Assembly: GCA_964578835.1 (NCBI GenBank)
Contig: CAZOEL010000019.1
Location: forward strand, 23,924-87,923
Reading direction: 5' to 3'
Source: CAZOEL01 sp964578835
GTDB taxonomy: Bacteria; Desulfobacterota; Syntrophobacteria; Syntrophobacterales; Syntrophobacteraceae
Length of the DNA stretch: 64,000 bases
Shown here: piece after piece, positions 17,902 to 26,315 of the stretch
Numbering within the stretch: the first letter of the stretch is position 1
Layout: each line of letters opens with the position of its first letter
Notes under the pieces: model-generated
What the model was told of the DNA's origin: nothing
What the model saw: the letters and a program-made list of their open reading frames with translations, nothing else
The model's database searches: none
Made by a program: the position numbers and the translations under genes

Positions 17902-19542
17902 ATGCGAATCGCATTAGCGCAAATCGATCCTTTCATAGGCGATTTTGCGGGCAACACGGCAAAGATCATCGCCTCTATAGAACGGGCAAAGAAGGAAGGG
18001 TGCGATCTGGCAGTTTTTCCGGAGATGGCTCTGACGGGCTATCCACCCAGGGATCTTCTCGACAAGGCGAGCTTTGTCAACTCGAGCAAGCGTTTCTGGC
18101 CCGGGATTTCTGCAGCCAGCCAGGGGATAGGCGTCATCTGCGGCGCTGTGGACCTTAATGAGGCGAGCGTCGGAAAGCCCTATCACAATACCGCTTTATT
18201 CTTTTTGGACGGCGCCCTCAAAGCTGCTTATCACAAGAGGCTGCTTCCCTCCTACGATGTCTTCGATGAGGAGCGCTACTTCGAGCCCGGAACGGAAGCC
18301 TATTGGGTAGACTTCAAAGGGGAGCGGCTGGGCGTCACTATTTGTGAAGATATATGGAATGTGACCGATTATCTACCCCGTCCACTCTATCGTTGCGACC
18401 CGGTCTGCGAGCTGAAAAACGAATCGGTGAAGATTCTCATCAACATATCCGCATCGCCGTTTCATTTGGGAAAGGCGTCCTGGGTGGGGCATCTTCTCGA
18501 AGCCCACGCGGTCGGGTTCGGTATGCAGGTCGTGTACGTGAACCAGGTGGGGGGCAATGATGAGCTTGTCTTCCAGGGGCGCAGCATGGTCTTTGACGAA
18601 ACCGGAAAGCTGGTGGCGAGTGGCGCTGATTTTGAAGAGGATTTCATTATCTATGATAGTCTGGCTCATAAGGGCGACCTTCATTCCTCCGATTTGGATC
18701 ATGTCTCGGAAGTGCGCGACGCTCTGGTCCTGGGTCTCCGCGATTATGCGAGGAAATGCGGGTTCAAAAAAGCCGTGCTGGGGTTGAGCGGTGGGGTCGA
18801 TTCAGCTTTGGTGGCATGTCTGGCCGTTCTGGCTCTGGGCTCGAAGAATGTTCTCGGTGTTGGAATGCCTGGTCCGTACAATGCGCCGGAGAGTCTGTCC
18901 GATGCCGAGGAGTTGGCGAGACGGCTCAATATTTCTTTTGAAACGGTTCCAATCTCAGAGCTTTTCGAGTCTGCTCTAAACACGTTTGCTCCAGTGTTCG
19001 GGGACCTTCCGCAGGATGTGACCGAAGAAAACCTGCAGGCGCGACTGCGCGGATTGATTCTCATGGGCCTCTCGAACAAGTTTCATCGTTTGCTGCTCAG
19101 CACGGGCAACAAATCCGAGCTTGCGGTGGGTTACTGCACTTTATACGGCGATATGAACGGCGGGCTCGCTGTTTTGGGAGACGTCCCTAAAACTCTTGTT
19201 TACGATTTGGCCCGTAAGTTGAATGAGCAGTATGATTGGATTCCGGAGAGGATTCTCACGCGGGCTCCTTCCGCAGAGCTTCGGCCCGATCAGACGGATC
19301 AGGACACCCTGCCGCCCTACGAGACGTTGGACGCCATTCTTGCGGCGTACGTAGAAAAACGTTTGCCGGCTTCGGAAATCGTGGCGCAAGGTTGGCCGCC
19401 CGAGATGGTTCGTTGGGTGATCGAACGAGTGGATCGGAACGAGTACAAGCGTTGGCAGGCGCCCCCCGTGCTCAGGGTTACGGCTAAAGCCTTTGGAACC
19501 GGGCGTAGACAGCCCATAGCTCAGGGCTTTAGAGAAGACTGA
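17902..19542 (+). CDS. nadE: Glutamine-dependent NAD+ synthetase
   Basis: A 546-residue enzyme making NAD+ from deamido-NAD+, ATP and glutamine. The N-terminal nitrilase-type glutaminase domain carries the Glu (FPEMALTGYPP), Lys (YHKRLLPSYDVFDE) and Cys (TICEDIW) triad. The C-terminal synthetase domain has the ATP-pyrophosphatase P-loop LGLSGGVDSAL. ATG 17902 follows a strong GGAGGAGGA site. It lies 78 bp upstream of glnB on the same strand, an arrangement that links glutamine use to P-II signalling. Confidence 0.95.
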   Translation: MRIALAQIDPFIGDFAGNTAKIIASIERAKKEGCDLAVFPEMALTGYPPRDLLDKASFVNSSKRFWPGISAASQGIGVICGAVDLNEASVGKPYHNTALFFLDGALKAAYHKRLLPSYDVFDEERYFEPGTEAYWVDFKGERLGVTICEDIWNVTDYLPRPLYRCDPVCELKNESVKILINISASPFHLGKASWVGHLLEAHAVGFGMQVVYVNQVGGNDELVFQGRSMVFDETGKLVASGADFEEDFIIYDSLAHKGDLHSSDLDHVSEVRDALVLGLRDYARKCGFKKAVLGLSGGVDSALVACLAVLALGSKNVLGVGMPGPYNAPESLSDAEELARRLNISFETVPISELFESALNTFAPVFGDLPQDVTEENLQARLRGLILMGLSNKFHRLLLSTGNKSELAVGYCTLYGDMNGGLAVLGDVPKTLVYDLARKLNEQYDWIPERILTRAPSAELRPDQTDQDTLPPYETLDAILAAYVEKRLPASEIVAQGWPPEMVRWVIERVDRNEYKRWQAPPVLRVTAKAFGTGRRQPIAQGFRED

Positions 19543-19620
19543 CGCCGCGTGGGCGGGAAAAGGCTTAAAGAGACTTTATTTGATTCGGCGCGATCTGCGC
19601 TCATCGGAGGAAGAGGGTAA

Positions 19621-19959
19621 ATGAAAAAAATAGAATCAATTATCAAACCGTTCAAGCTGGACGATGTCAAAGAAAAACTTACCGGGCTGGGCATCAAGGG
19701 TATGACTGTCACTGAAGTTCGGGGATTCGGACGCCAGAAGGGACATACGGAGATCTACCGTGGGGCCGAATATGTGGTGGACTTTCTGCCCAAAATCAAG
19801 ATCGAGTTGGTGGTTTCGGACGATCAGGTGGCCGAAGTCGTGGACGTTATACGGAGCGCGGCGAACACCGGCAAGATAGGCGATGGCAAGATTTTTGTTC
19901 TCCCCGTAGATGAATGCGTTCGGATCAGAACGGGGGAATCGGGAGAACAGGCGCTCTAG
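19621..19959 (+). CDS. glnB: Nitrogen regulatory protein P-II
   Basis: A 112-residue trimeric signal protein that senses 2-oxoglutarate and ATP/ADP. The T-loop contains the uridylylation Tyr (GHTEIYRGAEYVVDFLPK, the Y of GAEY) and the C-terminal signature (TGKIGDGKIFVLPVDECVRI) is intact. glnD, encoding the enzyme expected to uridylylate it, follows 168 bp downstream. A GGAGGAAGAG site precedes ATG. The absence of an adjacent amtB favours the name glnB over glnK. Confidence 0.95.
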   Translation: MKKIESIIKPFKLDDVKEKLTGLGIKGMTVTEVRGFGRQKGHTEIYRGAEYVVDFLPKIKIELVVSDDQVAEVVDVIRSAANTGKIGDGKIFVLPVDECVRIRTGESGEQAL

Positions 19960-19989
19960 TGGGTTGTCCACATTATTTCTTCGGGTCGA

Positions 19990-20102
19990 GAAGGCGGAAG
20001 CTGGAGCTTCCTTATCAATTGCGTTCCCAAGCTCCAGCTTCTTCCTCTCGTTCCCAAGCTCCAGCTTGGGAACGCAACTGATTGAGAAGCTCCAGCTTCT
20101 CC
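19990..20102. repeat. Palindromic repeat cluster between glnB and glnD
   Basis: Contains a perfect 26-bp palindrome CGTTCCCAAGCT-CC-AGCTTGGGAACG (20049-20074), flanked by half-copies (GCGTTCCCAAGCTCCAGCTT at 20021) and by GAAGCTGGAGCTTCC/GAAGCTCCAGCTTCTC arms. This is a dispersed AAGCTGGAGCTT-type intergenic repeat. The transcript would form strong hairpins between the two genes. Confidence 0.8.
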
Positions 20103-20127
20103 CCCGGCGCTTCGCACAAGGTATTCC

Positions 20128-22731
20128 ATGACACAACTGCAATTATTGCCGCTTATCAGGCGCTTGAAGGATCTTCGTCAGCACTTCCAGGAGACCTGCC
20201 GAAATGATGTGCCGGGGCTGCTGGCTGCTCGCACTTACTCCCAAAACTTCTCTGATACTCTCAAGAAATTTCTCAATTCCGAATCCATTAGCCGAGATGG
20301 TTGGGCGCTTTCGGCTGTCGGCGGCTTCGGGAGAGGAGAGCTCAGCTTTGCCTCAGACCTGGATTTGCTATTCTTACATTCCAACCGTCTTCCTCAGTCT
20401 CTCCAGGAAGTGATTCGCGAGCTGGTCTACGGACTTTGGGACGGTGGGTTTGAAGTCGGGCATGTCACGGCGTCCGTTTCCGCCCTGAAGCGCCTGGTGC
20501 ATGAAGATTTCTCGATATTTACGAATTATCTGGAGGCCAAATTCGTTGCTGGCGATGAAGGACTCTTTTCGGGATGGAGGAAATCGTTTCTTGACAGCTT
20601 TGGGACGCAAAGCCGTCGGCGTTTTCTCAATACTCTGATTCAATATCGCCAACAAAGGCTGAGCCAGTATGGGGAAAGCTCCTATCTTCTCGAGCCTCAT
20701 GTGAAGGAGGGCGTTGGCGGCCTCAGAGATCTGCAGACAATCCGCTGGGCGGGCTGCGTTTACCTGCGCGACCCGGGCTTCGCTTCCATGATCGAACGCG
20801 AATGGCTGTCTCACCAGGAGGCGCTATGGCTCGAGCAAGCCTACGATTTCCTCTGGCGCGTGCGCTTGCAGCTCCACAGGTTGACCGGAAGACGCCAGGA
20901 TCAACTGCTCTTTCCCGAGCAGGAGCAGGTTGCCGACAGGCTCGGTTTTCTGGAGGGCCAACAGGGCGCTGCCGTTGAAGCATTCATGCGGCTTTACTAC
21001 AGGCACACCGCTCGAATCCGTAGGACGACCTCTTTTTTCCTCGAGCGTCTCGACGAGGGCCATACGGGATTTTTCAAGGCGAAGCTTCGAAAGAAGCGGA
21101 TCCTGCCGGGTCCCTTTCTGCTGGAAGGACGTCATATCCACTTTCTGGAGCCCGAGTGGGTAAAAAAAGATCCTCGCCTTCTGATGCAATTCTTCTGGCA
21201 AGCCGCTCAATCGGATGCTCACTTCCACCACAATGCGGGGCTTGTGATTCGGGAAAACCTCAATGCCTTCAATGATTCCCTGAGAAGAGACCCCCAGGTG
21301 ATAAAGCAGTTCATGGATATTCTGCTGGACCCGGAACATGCCTTCAATGTTCTGAAGGTCATGCTGGAAACAGGGTTCTTGGACGTTTTTATTCCGGAAT
21401 TTGCAGCCATCCGTTATCGCGTGCAATACGACGTCTATCATCTCTATACGGTCGATGAGCATCTGCTTCGAGCCGTTCGCGAGCTCCATAGGATGGAGCA
21501 GGGCGCTGATGATGAGCTGATGCGCCTGGGCTTGAATAACATTTTTGTTGAGCTCGAAAATCGGCATATTCTCTATATTGCGACCCTGATTCACGATATC
21601 GGAAAAGGGCAGGGAAAGAACCACTCGGTAAGGGGCGCGGCGATGGCGAGGGACATTGCCGAGCGTCTCCATCTCAGTCCGTATGAAACGGACCTTCTTT
21701 GCTTTCTCCTTGAAAAACATTTGCTTCTAGCCGATACGGCCCTCAAGCGGGACCTCATGGATGAGAAGCCCATCCTCCATTGCGCCTTTGAGATTGGAGA
21801 CCGGGAGCGTTTGCGGCTGCTCTATCTGCTCACGATTGCAGACTCGCGCGCGACTGGCCCCGGAGCTTGGAATACCTGGAAGGCTTCTCTCCTGAGAGAG
21901 CTCTATATGAAGACTGACAAGCTCTTGCTGCGTGGCGACTGGAAGAAGGAGGATGTCGAGGAGCGTTCGCAGGAAGTCCAGCAGCGGCTGCTTGACCGTG
22001 TGGAAGATCCGTCCCTGAAAGCAAAAGTGTCTCGTTGGCTCGATACCCTTTCTTTCAGGTATTTGCTGTCGCAGCCTGCCGATTCCATAATGCGGCATTA
22101 TGAGATGGAAAGCGATCTCTCCAAAAAGAAGCTCGCGCTTCATACGCAGCGCGCCGAGGGCGATATGTGGCAGATAACGGTCGCGGTTCGAGATCGGCCG
22201 GGTCTATTCGCTCTTATCACTGGAGTGTTGTGGGTTCGAGGGCTCAACATCCTTTCCGCCGATATTTTCACCAGACAGTCCGGCATAGCCTTGGACATCA
22301 TCATTGTGGAGCGTCTTCCCGATCCCCTCCATTCCGAGCAGCTCTGGGAAAGAGTGGAAAAAGATCTGGGTGAGGCGTTGAGCGACATTTCTTACCTCAA
22401 GAATCTCGTTGCCGGGAAGCGCAAATCTTCTCTGCTCCAGCCGAAGGCCATGCCGCGCAAGGAAGATCGGGTTGTGGTCGATGAAGGGGCTTCTGACTTT
22501 TATACCATTGTGGAAGTGTACACCTGGGATCGTCCGGGCGTTCTCCACCTGATAACGAACGTTTTTTACGAGTTGGATATAACCATTCAGCTGGCCAAGA
22601 TATCCACTCCGGGGGCTCAGGTCGCTGATGTTTTCTATGTTACGGATTTGAGCGGAAACAAATTGATGGATAGCGAGATGCATGAGAGAATCCGCGCGAG
22701 GCTCTTGGAAGGATTGTCTTCCGAGAGTTAG
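20128..22731 (+). CDS. glnD: P-II uridylyltransferase / uridylyl-removing enzyme
   Basis: An 867-residue bifunctional sensor that uridylylates P-II when glutamine is low and removes UMP when it is high. The nucleotidyltransferase domain has GGFGRGELSFASDLDLLFL (about 67-86), a helical linker follows, then an HD phosphohydrolase domain (LIHDIGKGQGKNHSVRG, near 488), and two C-terminal ACT domains (about 680-750 and 790-860) that bind glutamine. Length and domain order match GlnD. Confidence 0.95.
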   Translation: MTQLQLLPLIRRLKDLRQHFQETCRNDVPGLLAARTYSQNFSDTLKKFLNSESISRDGWALSAVGGFGRGELSFASDLDLLFLHSNRLPQSLQEVIRELVYGLWDGGFEVGHVTASVSALKRLVHEDFSIFTNYLEAKFVAGDEGLFSGWRKSFLDSFGTQSRRRFLNTLIQYRQQRLSQYGESSYLLEPHVKEGVGGLRDLQTIRWAGCVYLRDPGFASMIEREWLSHQEALWLEQAYDFLWRVRLQLHRLTGRRQDQLLFPEQEQVADRLGFLEGQQGAAVEAFMRLYYRHTARIRRTTSFFLERLDEGHTGFFKAKLRKKRILPGPFLLEGRHIHFLEPEWVKKDPRLLMQFFWQAAQSDAHFHHNAGLVIRENLNAFNDSLRRDPQVIKQFMDILLDPEHAFNVLKVMLETGFLDVFIPEFAAIRYRVQYDVYHLYTVDEHLLRAVRELHRMEQGADDELMRLGLNNIFVELENRHILYIATLIHDIGKGQGKNHSVRGAAMARDIAERLHLSPYETDLLCFLLEKHLLLADTALKRDLMDEKPILHCAFEIGDRERLRLLYLLTIADSRATGPGAWNTWKASLLRELYMKTDKLLLRGDWKKEDVEERSQEVQQRLLDRVEDPSLKAKVSRWLDTLSFRYLLSQPADSIMRHYEMESDLSKKKLALHTQRAEGDMWQITVAVRDRPGLFALITGVLWVRGLNILSADIFTRQSGIALDIIIVERLPDPLHSEQLWERVEKDLGEALSDISYLKNLVAGKRKSSLLQPKAMPRKEDRVVVDEGASDFYTIVEVYTWDRPGVLHLITNVFYELDITIQLAKISTPGAQVADVFYVTDLSGNKLMDSEMHERIRARLLEGLSSES

Positions 22732-22772
22732 CCCGGATTATCTGTTCAGGGATCAGTCCGTCCCGTAATGTT

Positions 22773-22904
22773 ACATTTTTGTTGTATGGGGCGGGGCTTC
22801 TATCTTGTCTTTTAAGTGGTTAGTATTTCTTGGCTTGTGTGTTTCGCAGAGCTGTCAGGGGCATGTCTTGAATGGCGCTTGCTTTCTGTGAGATACATTT
22901 TTGT
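22773..22904. promoter_or_regulatory. Two ACATTTTTGT elements upstream of glnA
   Basis: Exact ACATTTTTGT copies at 22773-22782 and 22895-22904, about 240 and 120 bp upstream of the -24/-12 promoter of glnA. The same 10-mer lies in the palindrome before the NifA-like gene. The positions suit upstream activating sites for an enhancer-binding protein. Confidence 0.5.
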
Positions 22905-23014
22905 TGATTCTGCGCTCCCAGGTCTGGAGATTTCGAATCGAATCCGCTCTGCCGGAAAGAGGAGAACTAGGAAATGCCGCTGCCTTTGCAAAAAAGTGAA
23001 AAGGGGGCGGAGTT

Positions 23015-23030
23015 TGGCAAGTAAATTGCC
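23015..23030 (+). promoter_or_regulatory. Sigma-54 (-24/-12) promoter of glnA
   Basis: TGGCAA-GTAAA-TTGCC matches the consensus TGGCAC-N5-TTGCT, with GG and GC exactly spaced. Transcription would start near 23042, giving a leader of about 50 nt to the glnA ATG. Confidence 0.8.
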
Positions 23031-23090
23031 TTTAATGGATTTCGAAGCATGTGCGCTTTCCCTTAAATGAACATTAATGGAGGAATGGGT

Positions 23091-24503
23091 ATGACCCCGA
23101 AAGAAGTACTAGCCTTCGCCAAAGAGCAGGGCGCTAAGATGGTGGATTTCAAGTTCTTGGATTTTTTGGGAACATGGCAGCATTTCACCAACCCCCTTGA
23201 GGAGCTGAGCGAGTCCGATTTTGAAAATGGTTATGGCTTCGATGGATCGAGCATCCGCGGCTGGCAGCCGATCAACGCCAGCGACATGCTTGTTATTCCG
23301 GACGCTTCGACGGCGATCATGGATCCTTTCATGGCTGTGCCCACTCTGACCATGATTTGTAACGTCGTGGATCCCGTTACCCAGGAAAGATACTCCCGCG
23401 ACCCTCGCTATATAGCTCAGAAAGCTGAGGAATATCTTAAGTTCACGGGCATCGGCGATATGGCCTGGTTTGGCCCCGAAGCTGAATTCTTCATCTTCGA
23501 CGACATCCGTTTCGATTCCGCTTCCCAATATTCCTACCACTATATCGATTCGTCTGAAGGCATTTGGAATAGCGGGCGCGTTGAGAGTCCCAACCTCGGT
23601 TACAAGCCTCGCCACAAAGAAGGCTACTTCCCCGTGCCTCCGGTTGATTCCCAGCAGGATCTTCGCTCCGAGATGGTTCTCATGATGCAGAAGGTGGGGC
23701 TTACCGTGGAATGCCAACACCACGAAGTGGCCACCGCCGGTCAGGCCGAAATCGATATGAAGGCGGCGCCTCTGGTCAAAATGGGAGACAATCTTCAGTG
23801 GTACAAATATGTCGTGAAAAATGTCGCCTATCGCAACCGTAAGACGGTGACCTTCATGCCCAAGCCTCTCTTTGGCGACAATGGCTCGGGAATGCACATC
23901 CATATCAGCATTTGGAAGGAAGGCAAGCCTCTGTTTGCAGGCGACAAGTACGCCGGCCTCAGCGAGATGGCTCTCCATGCCGCAGGCGGCATCTTGAAGC
24001 ATGCGGCAGCCATCTGCGCCATCACCAACCCGACGACCAACTCGTATAAGCGTCTGGTTCCCGGCTATGAAGCTCCGGTGAACCTCGCCTACTCGAGCCG
24101 CAATCGCAGCGCTTCGCTCCGCATCCCGATGTACTCGGCTTCGCCGAAGCTCAAGAGAATTGAAGTCCGCTTCCCAGATCCATCATGCAACGGGTATTTG
24201 GCCTTCAGCGCTCTTCTCATGGCGGCTCTCGACGGCATCGAAAACCGGATAGATCCGGGCCAGCCTCTGGATAGGGACATCTACTCCATGACCCCCGAAG
24301 AGCTTGCCAATGTGCCCTCCACGCCTGGCTCCCTCGATCAGGCTTTGAAGGCTCTCGAGAAAGATCACGAATTCCTGCTCAAGGGTGATGTTTTCACCGA
24401 AGATGTCATCCGGACCTGGATTGAGTACAAGACCGTGAACGAAGTGGATCCTATCAGGATGAGGCCGCACCCCCACGAGTTCAAACTTTACTACGATATT
24501 TAA
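23091..24503 (+). CDS. glnA: Glutamine synthetase, type I
   Basis: A 470-residue dodecameric ammonia-assimilating enzyme. Signatures are FDGSSIRGW, the ATP/glutamate-binding segments (GNGSGMHIH in the form DNGSGMHIH, and NRSASLRIP), and the adenylylation region DRDIYSMTPEE with Tyr398, equivalent to Tyr397 of E. coli. It is therefore probably the adenylylated I-beta class. ATG 23091 is preferred because GGAGG (23079-23083) is well spaced; upstream in-frame ATGs (23067, 23085) are not. A sigma-54 promoter precedes it. Confidence 0.95.
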   Translation: MTPKEVLAFAKEQGAKMVDFKFLDFLGTWQHFTNPLEELSESDFENGYGFDGSSIRGWQPINASDMLVIPDASTAIMDPFMAVPTLTMICNVVDPVTQERYSRDPRYIAQKAEEYLKFTGIGDMAWFGPEAEFFIFDDIRFDSASQYSYHYIDSSEGIWNSGRVESPNLGYKPRHKEGYFPVPPVDSQQDLRSEMVLMMQKVGLTVECQHHEVATAGQAEIDMKAAPLVKMGDNLQWYKYVVKNVAYRNRKTVTFMPKPLFGDNGSGMHIHISIWKEGKPLFAGDKYAGLSEMALHAAGGILKHAAAICAITNPTTNSYKRLVPGYEAPVNLAYSSRNRSASLRIPMYSASPKLKRIEVRFPDPSCNGYLAFSALLMAALDGIENRIDPGQPLDRDIYSMTPEELANVPSTPGSLDQALKALEKDHEFLLKGDVFTEDVIRTWIEYKTVNEVDPIRMRPHPHEFKLYYDI

Positions 24504-24515
24504 CCGGCGTTCACG

Positions 24516-24553
24516 AGAGATCTGCGGGAGATTTCGCAGATCTCTTGCTTTTC
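24516..24553 (+). terminator. Terminator of glnA
   Basis: 11-bp stem AGAGATCTGCG/CGCAGATCTCT followed by TGCTTTTCC. Confidence 0.75.
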
Positions 24554-24560
24554 CCCAATG

Positions 24561-24630
24561 ACCCAATTGGAAACCTTGGTTTTGGCGCGGCGTTAGATCC
24601 TGCGCGGGCGGGTTTCCAATGGGTTTTTTT
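24561..24630 (+). terminator. Second hairpin with T-run after glnA
   Basis: Arms ACCCAATTGGAAACC and GGTTTCCAATGGGT (one bulge) enclose about 35 nt of GC-rich sequence, followed by seven Ts. The long loop is unusual for a simple terminator. Confidence 0.6.
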
Positions 24631-24668
24631 CGTTTCAAGCCTGCTCGAGCGAAGGCTATTCGAAAGGC

Positions 24669-24752
24669 ATGATCTCGATGCAGAAATTCCTTGACGAATA
24701 CGAAGCCAGTGATTTAAAAGAAGTATATGAAGCGTTGAAGCTTATGGCTTGA
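24669..24752 (+). CDS. Possible 27-aa peptide
   Basis: ATG 24669 to TGA 24752 encodes a short acidic helix (QKFLDEYEASDLKEVYEALK). No clear ribosome-binding site. It is a candidate only. Confidence 0.25.
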   Translation: MISMQKFLDEYEASDLKEVYEALKLMA

Positions 24753-24771
24753 GTATTGGTGGAAGAAGGAC

Positions 24772-24882
24772 ATGGACGAATCTGGCAGTAGTAGCGACAA
24801 ACGTTTAGGGCATTATTTGTTGGGCCGAATGGGAAATGGGATTCCGCGCCTTGAGGAGGTGGTCCGTATGGCCTTTCTCTGA
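24772..24882 (+). CDS. Possible 36-aa peptide
   Basis: ATG 24772 preceded by GAAGAAGGA. The peptide contains RLGHYLLGRMGNGIPRLEEV and is followed by a strong terminator (24920-24947). No recognised family. Confidence 0.35.
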   Translation: MDESGSSSDKRLGHYLLGRMGNGIPRLEEVVRMAFL

Positions 24883-24919
24883 AAGGATGGGTGCGATGGA
24901 GCGCCCGCGTGCGTGGAAG

Positions 24920-24947
24920 CCCGAGCCTTGGCTCGGGTTTTTTTTTT
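24920..24947 (+). terminator. Strong intrinsic terminator
   Basis: Stem CCCGAGCC/GGCTCGGG followed by ten Ts (24938-24947). Confidence 0.85.
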
Positions 24948-24972
24948 GCCTGAAGACGAAAGGGGGTGACCG

Positions 24973-25134
24973 ATGAAGGTGGTTTTCATTCGTGGTCGTA
25001 GCCGCAATGAGGCGCGCAAGAAAGCATTAGATTTCTGGTTTGCTCATCGCGATCAGTTCAATTGCAGCATGAAGGATTTCGTACGCAAGTGCTCTACGGA
25101 TCCTACTGGGCGAGTAATCATGTATAGGGAGTAA
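24973..25134 (+). CDS. Small conserved-type basic protein, 53 aa
   Basis: ATG 24973 with GGGGGTG 8 nt upstream, ending at TAA 25132-25134. The sequence (start MKVVFIRGRSRNEARKKALD, then FWFAHRD and STDPTGRVIMY) looks like a genuine small protein: basic helix, then a beta hairpin. It sits alone between two strong terminators (24920 and 25179), so it is probably an independent transcription unit. I recall similar short 'RGxxRxxARKxALxFW' proteins in deltaproteobacteria but cannot name a function. Confidence 0.65.
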   Translation: MKVVFIRGRSRNEARKKALDFWFAHRDQFNCSMKDFVRKCSTDPTGRVIMYRE

Positions 25135-25178
25135 CAAAATGGAATCGGATGACTCTGGTCATTCGCGGCTGTGCCCGC

Positions 25179-25215
25179 AAGGCTGAAGGTTGAAGCGCCT
25201 TCAGCCTTTTTTTTT
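25179..25215 (+). terminator. Strong intrinsic terminator of the 53-aa gene
   Basis: 11-bp perfect stem AAGGCTGAAGG/CCTTCAGCCTT, 8-nt loop, then a run of nine Ts. Confidence 0.9.
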
Positions 25216-25277
25216 GCGCTTTTCCTTTTAGCTCTTCTTTCTTCTCCCTTTCTCTTCACCCCATCTCATTAGACATC

Positions 25278-25991
25278 TCAACCGCACTTGTTGCTTGCGT
25301 TAGTATAGGTTGAAACGAGACAGGTGAATCTTCTTGCGACGTTTGGAATCCTCACTCCCTCTTTAGCTATTATCTCGTTCAAAGTGATCCCTTCTCTGCT
25401 GTAAAATTCTGAATTGAGGTTGTTATCGATGTTCAGTACTCCGCTTTGGATGTTTCTGTGCGCAGATTGTATATTGCCGTGAAAATACGAATAAACTGTC
25501 GGACTTCGTAGAGCGCTCCGCAAGAGCCGGTTGGAGCTTTCAATCGGGCCGTCGGAAATGGAGGCTTGCGCTCCCAGAGGCAAACTTCCCTTGTCAGCAA
25601 GAGCTTCTATAGGGTGTCTCGAATTGATAATCAAAATAGCGTCGGCGTCATTTTGCTGATGAGGTTCGGAGCTGAGCTCATTCAGTAACACAAAGCTGGG
25701 GCCGCTCCATGTTCCATCTTTGGACCGAACAATCAGGATTCCCTGGCTAAAACCGCCTCCCTTGGGCATAGTGCTCTCGAACGCTCCGGGAATGACTGCG
25801 ATGGCGAGCGCCCCTTCAAGAACCGAGGCGGGTATGCGCTTGGCCGGATGCGACATGAGAGTGCTGAACGCCTCCGTTGCCGCATTCAATGTGGTCATGT
25901 CCTCGCTTCCTATCTTCACGCGCATCGGCGCCAGCAGCAAAAAGATTGCGACTACTGCCGTTAGCAGCACCAATATGGTCGAAGTTTTCAT
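25278..25991 (-). CDS. SYLF/Ysc84-domain exported lipid-binding protein
   Basis: A 237-residue protein with an N-terminal signal or anchor (residues 4-22). The body is a SYLF domain: SVLEGALAIAVIPGAF, GGGFSQGILIVRSKDGTWSGPSFV, and the later VYSYFHGNIQS and REGITLNEII. SYLF domains bind phosphoinositides or other lipids in eukaryotes; the bacterial role is unclear, probably at the envelope. ATG 25991 has AAAGGAGAG upstream. The transcription unit appears monocistronic. Confidence 0.85.
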   Translation of the reverse strand: MKTSTILVLLTAVVAIFLLLAPMRVKIGSEDMTTLNAATEAFSTLMSHPAKRIPASVLEGALAIAVIPGAFESTMPKGGGFSQGILIVRSKDGTWSGPSFVLLNELSSEPHQQNDADAILIINSRHPIEALADKGSLPLGAQASISDGPIESSNRLLRSALRSPTVYSYFHGNIQSAHRNIQSGVLNIDNNLNSEFYSREGITLNEIIAKEGVRIPNVARRFTCLVSTYTNASNKCG

Positions 25992-26315
25992 GAATACAGA
26001 CTCTCCTTTCTCTGACTGCGTTTCTGCCTCTTAATATAAGCATTTCCATAGATGAAGAATGGGCCGCGTCCAAAGGCGGTTCCTCAAGGATCGGAAAGCG
26101 GGTAATGAACCATCTTTTCAGCGTCGAGCGGGGAAGGAAAAGCGCGCTGGTTGTGGCGAATTGCCGGTCTGCTATGATCGAGGACCCTTACGGGGCAAAG
26201 TATAATCGATTGACAGTCGGATCGTTCAGTGGATATCCTAAAAAAGGAGATTACATATTTCTGAAAGACTAGAATAGCATCATCAAACAGAAAACTTTAT
26301 CTGAATGGGGAAAAA
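25992..26315. other. Divergent promoter region
   Basis: Separates the SYLF gene (minus) from the CysQ-like gene (plus). A TTGACA at 26210-26215 followed 18 bp later by TATCCT is a possible sigma-70 promoter for the latter. No coding frame. Confidence 0.35.

Noticed and set aside
20824..21720. 298-codon minus-strand frame in glnD
   Set aside because: Antisense to a well-conserved GlnD; no start signal.
22930..22950. GATTTCGAATCGAATCC, reminiscent of a tRNA T-arm
   Set aside because: No acceptor, D or anticodon arms can be folded around it.
23109..24002. 297-codon minus-strand frame in glnA
   Set aside because: Antisense to highly conserved glutamine synthetase.
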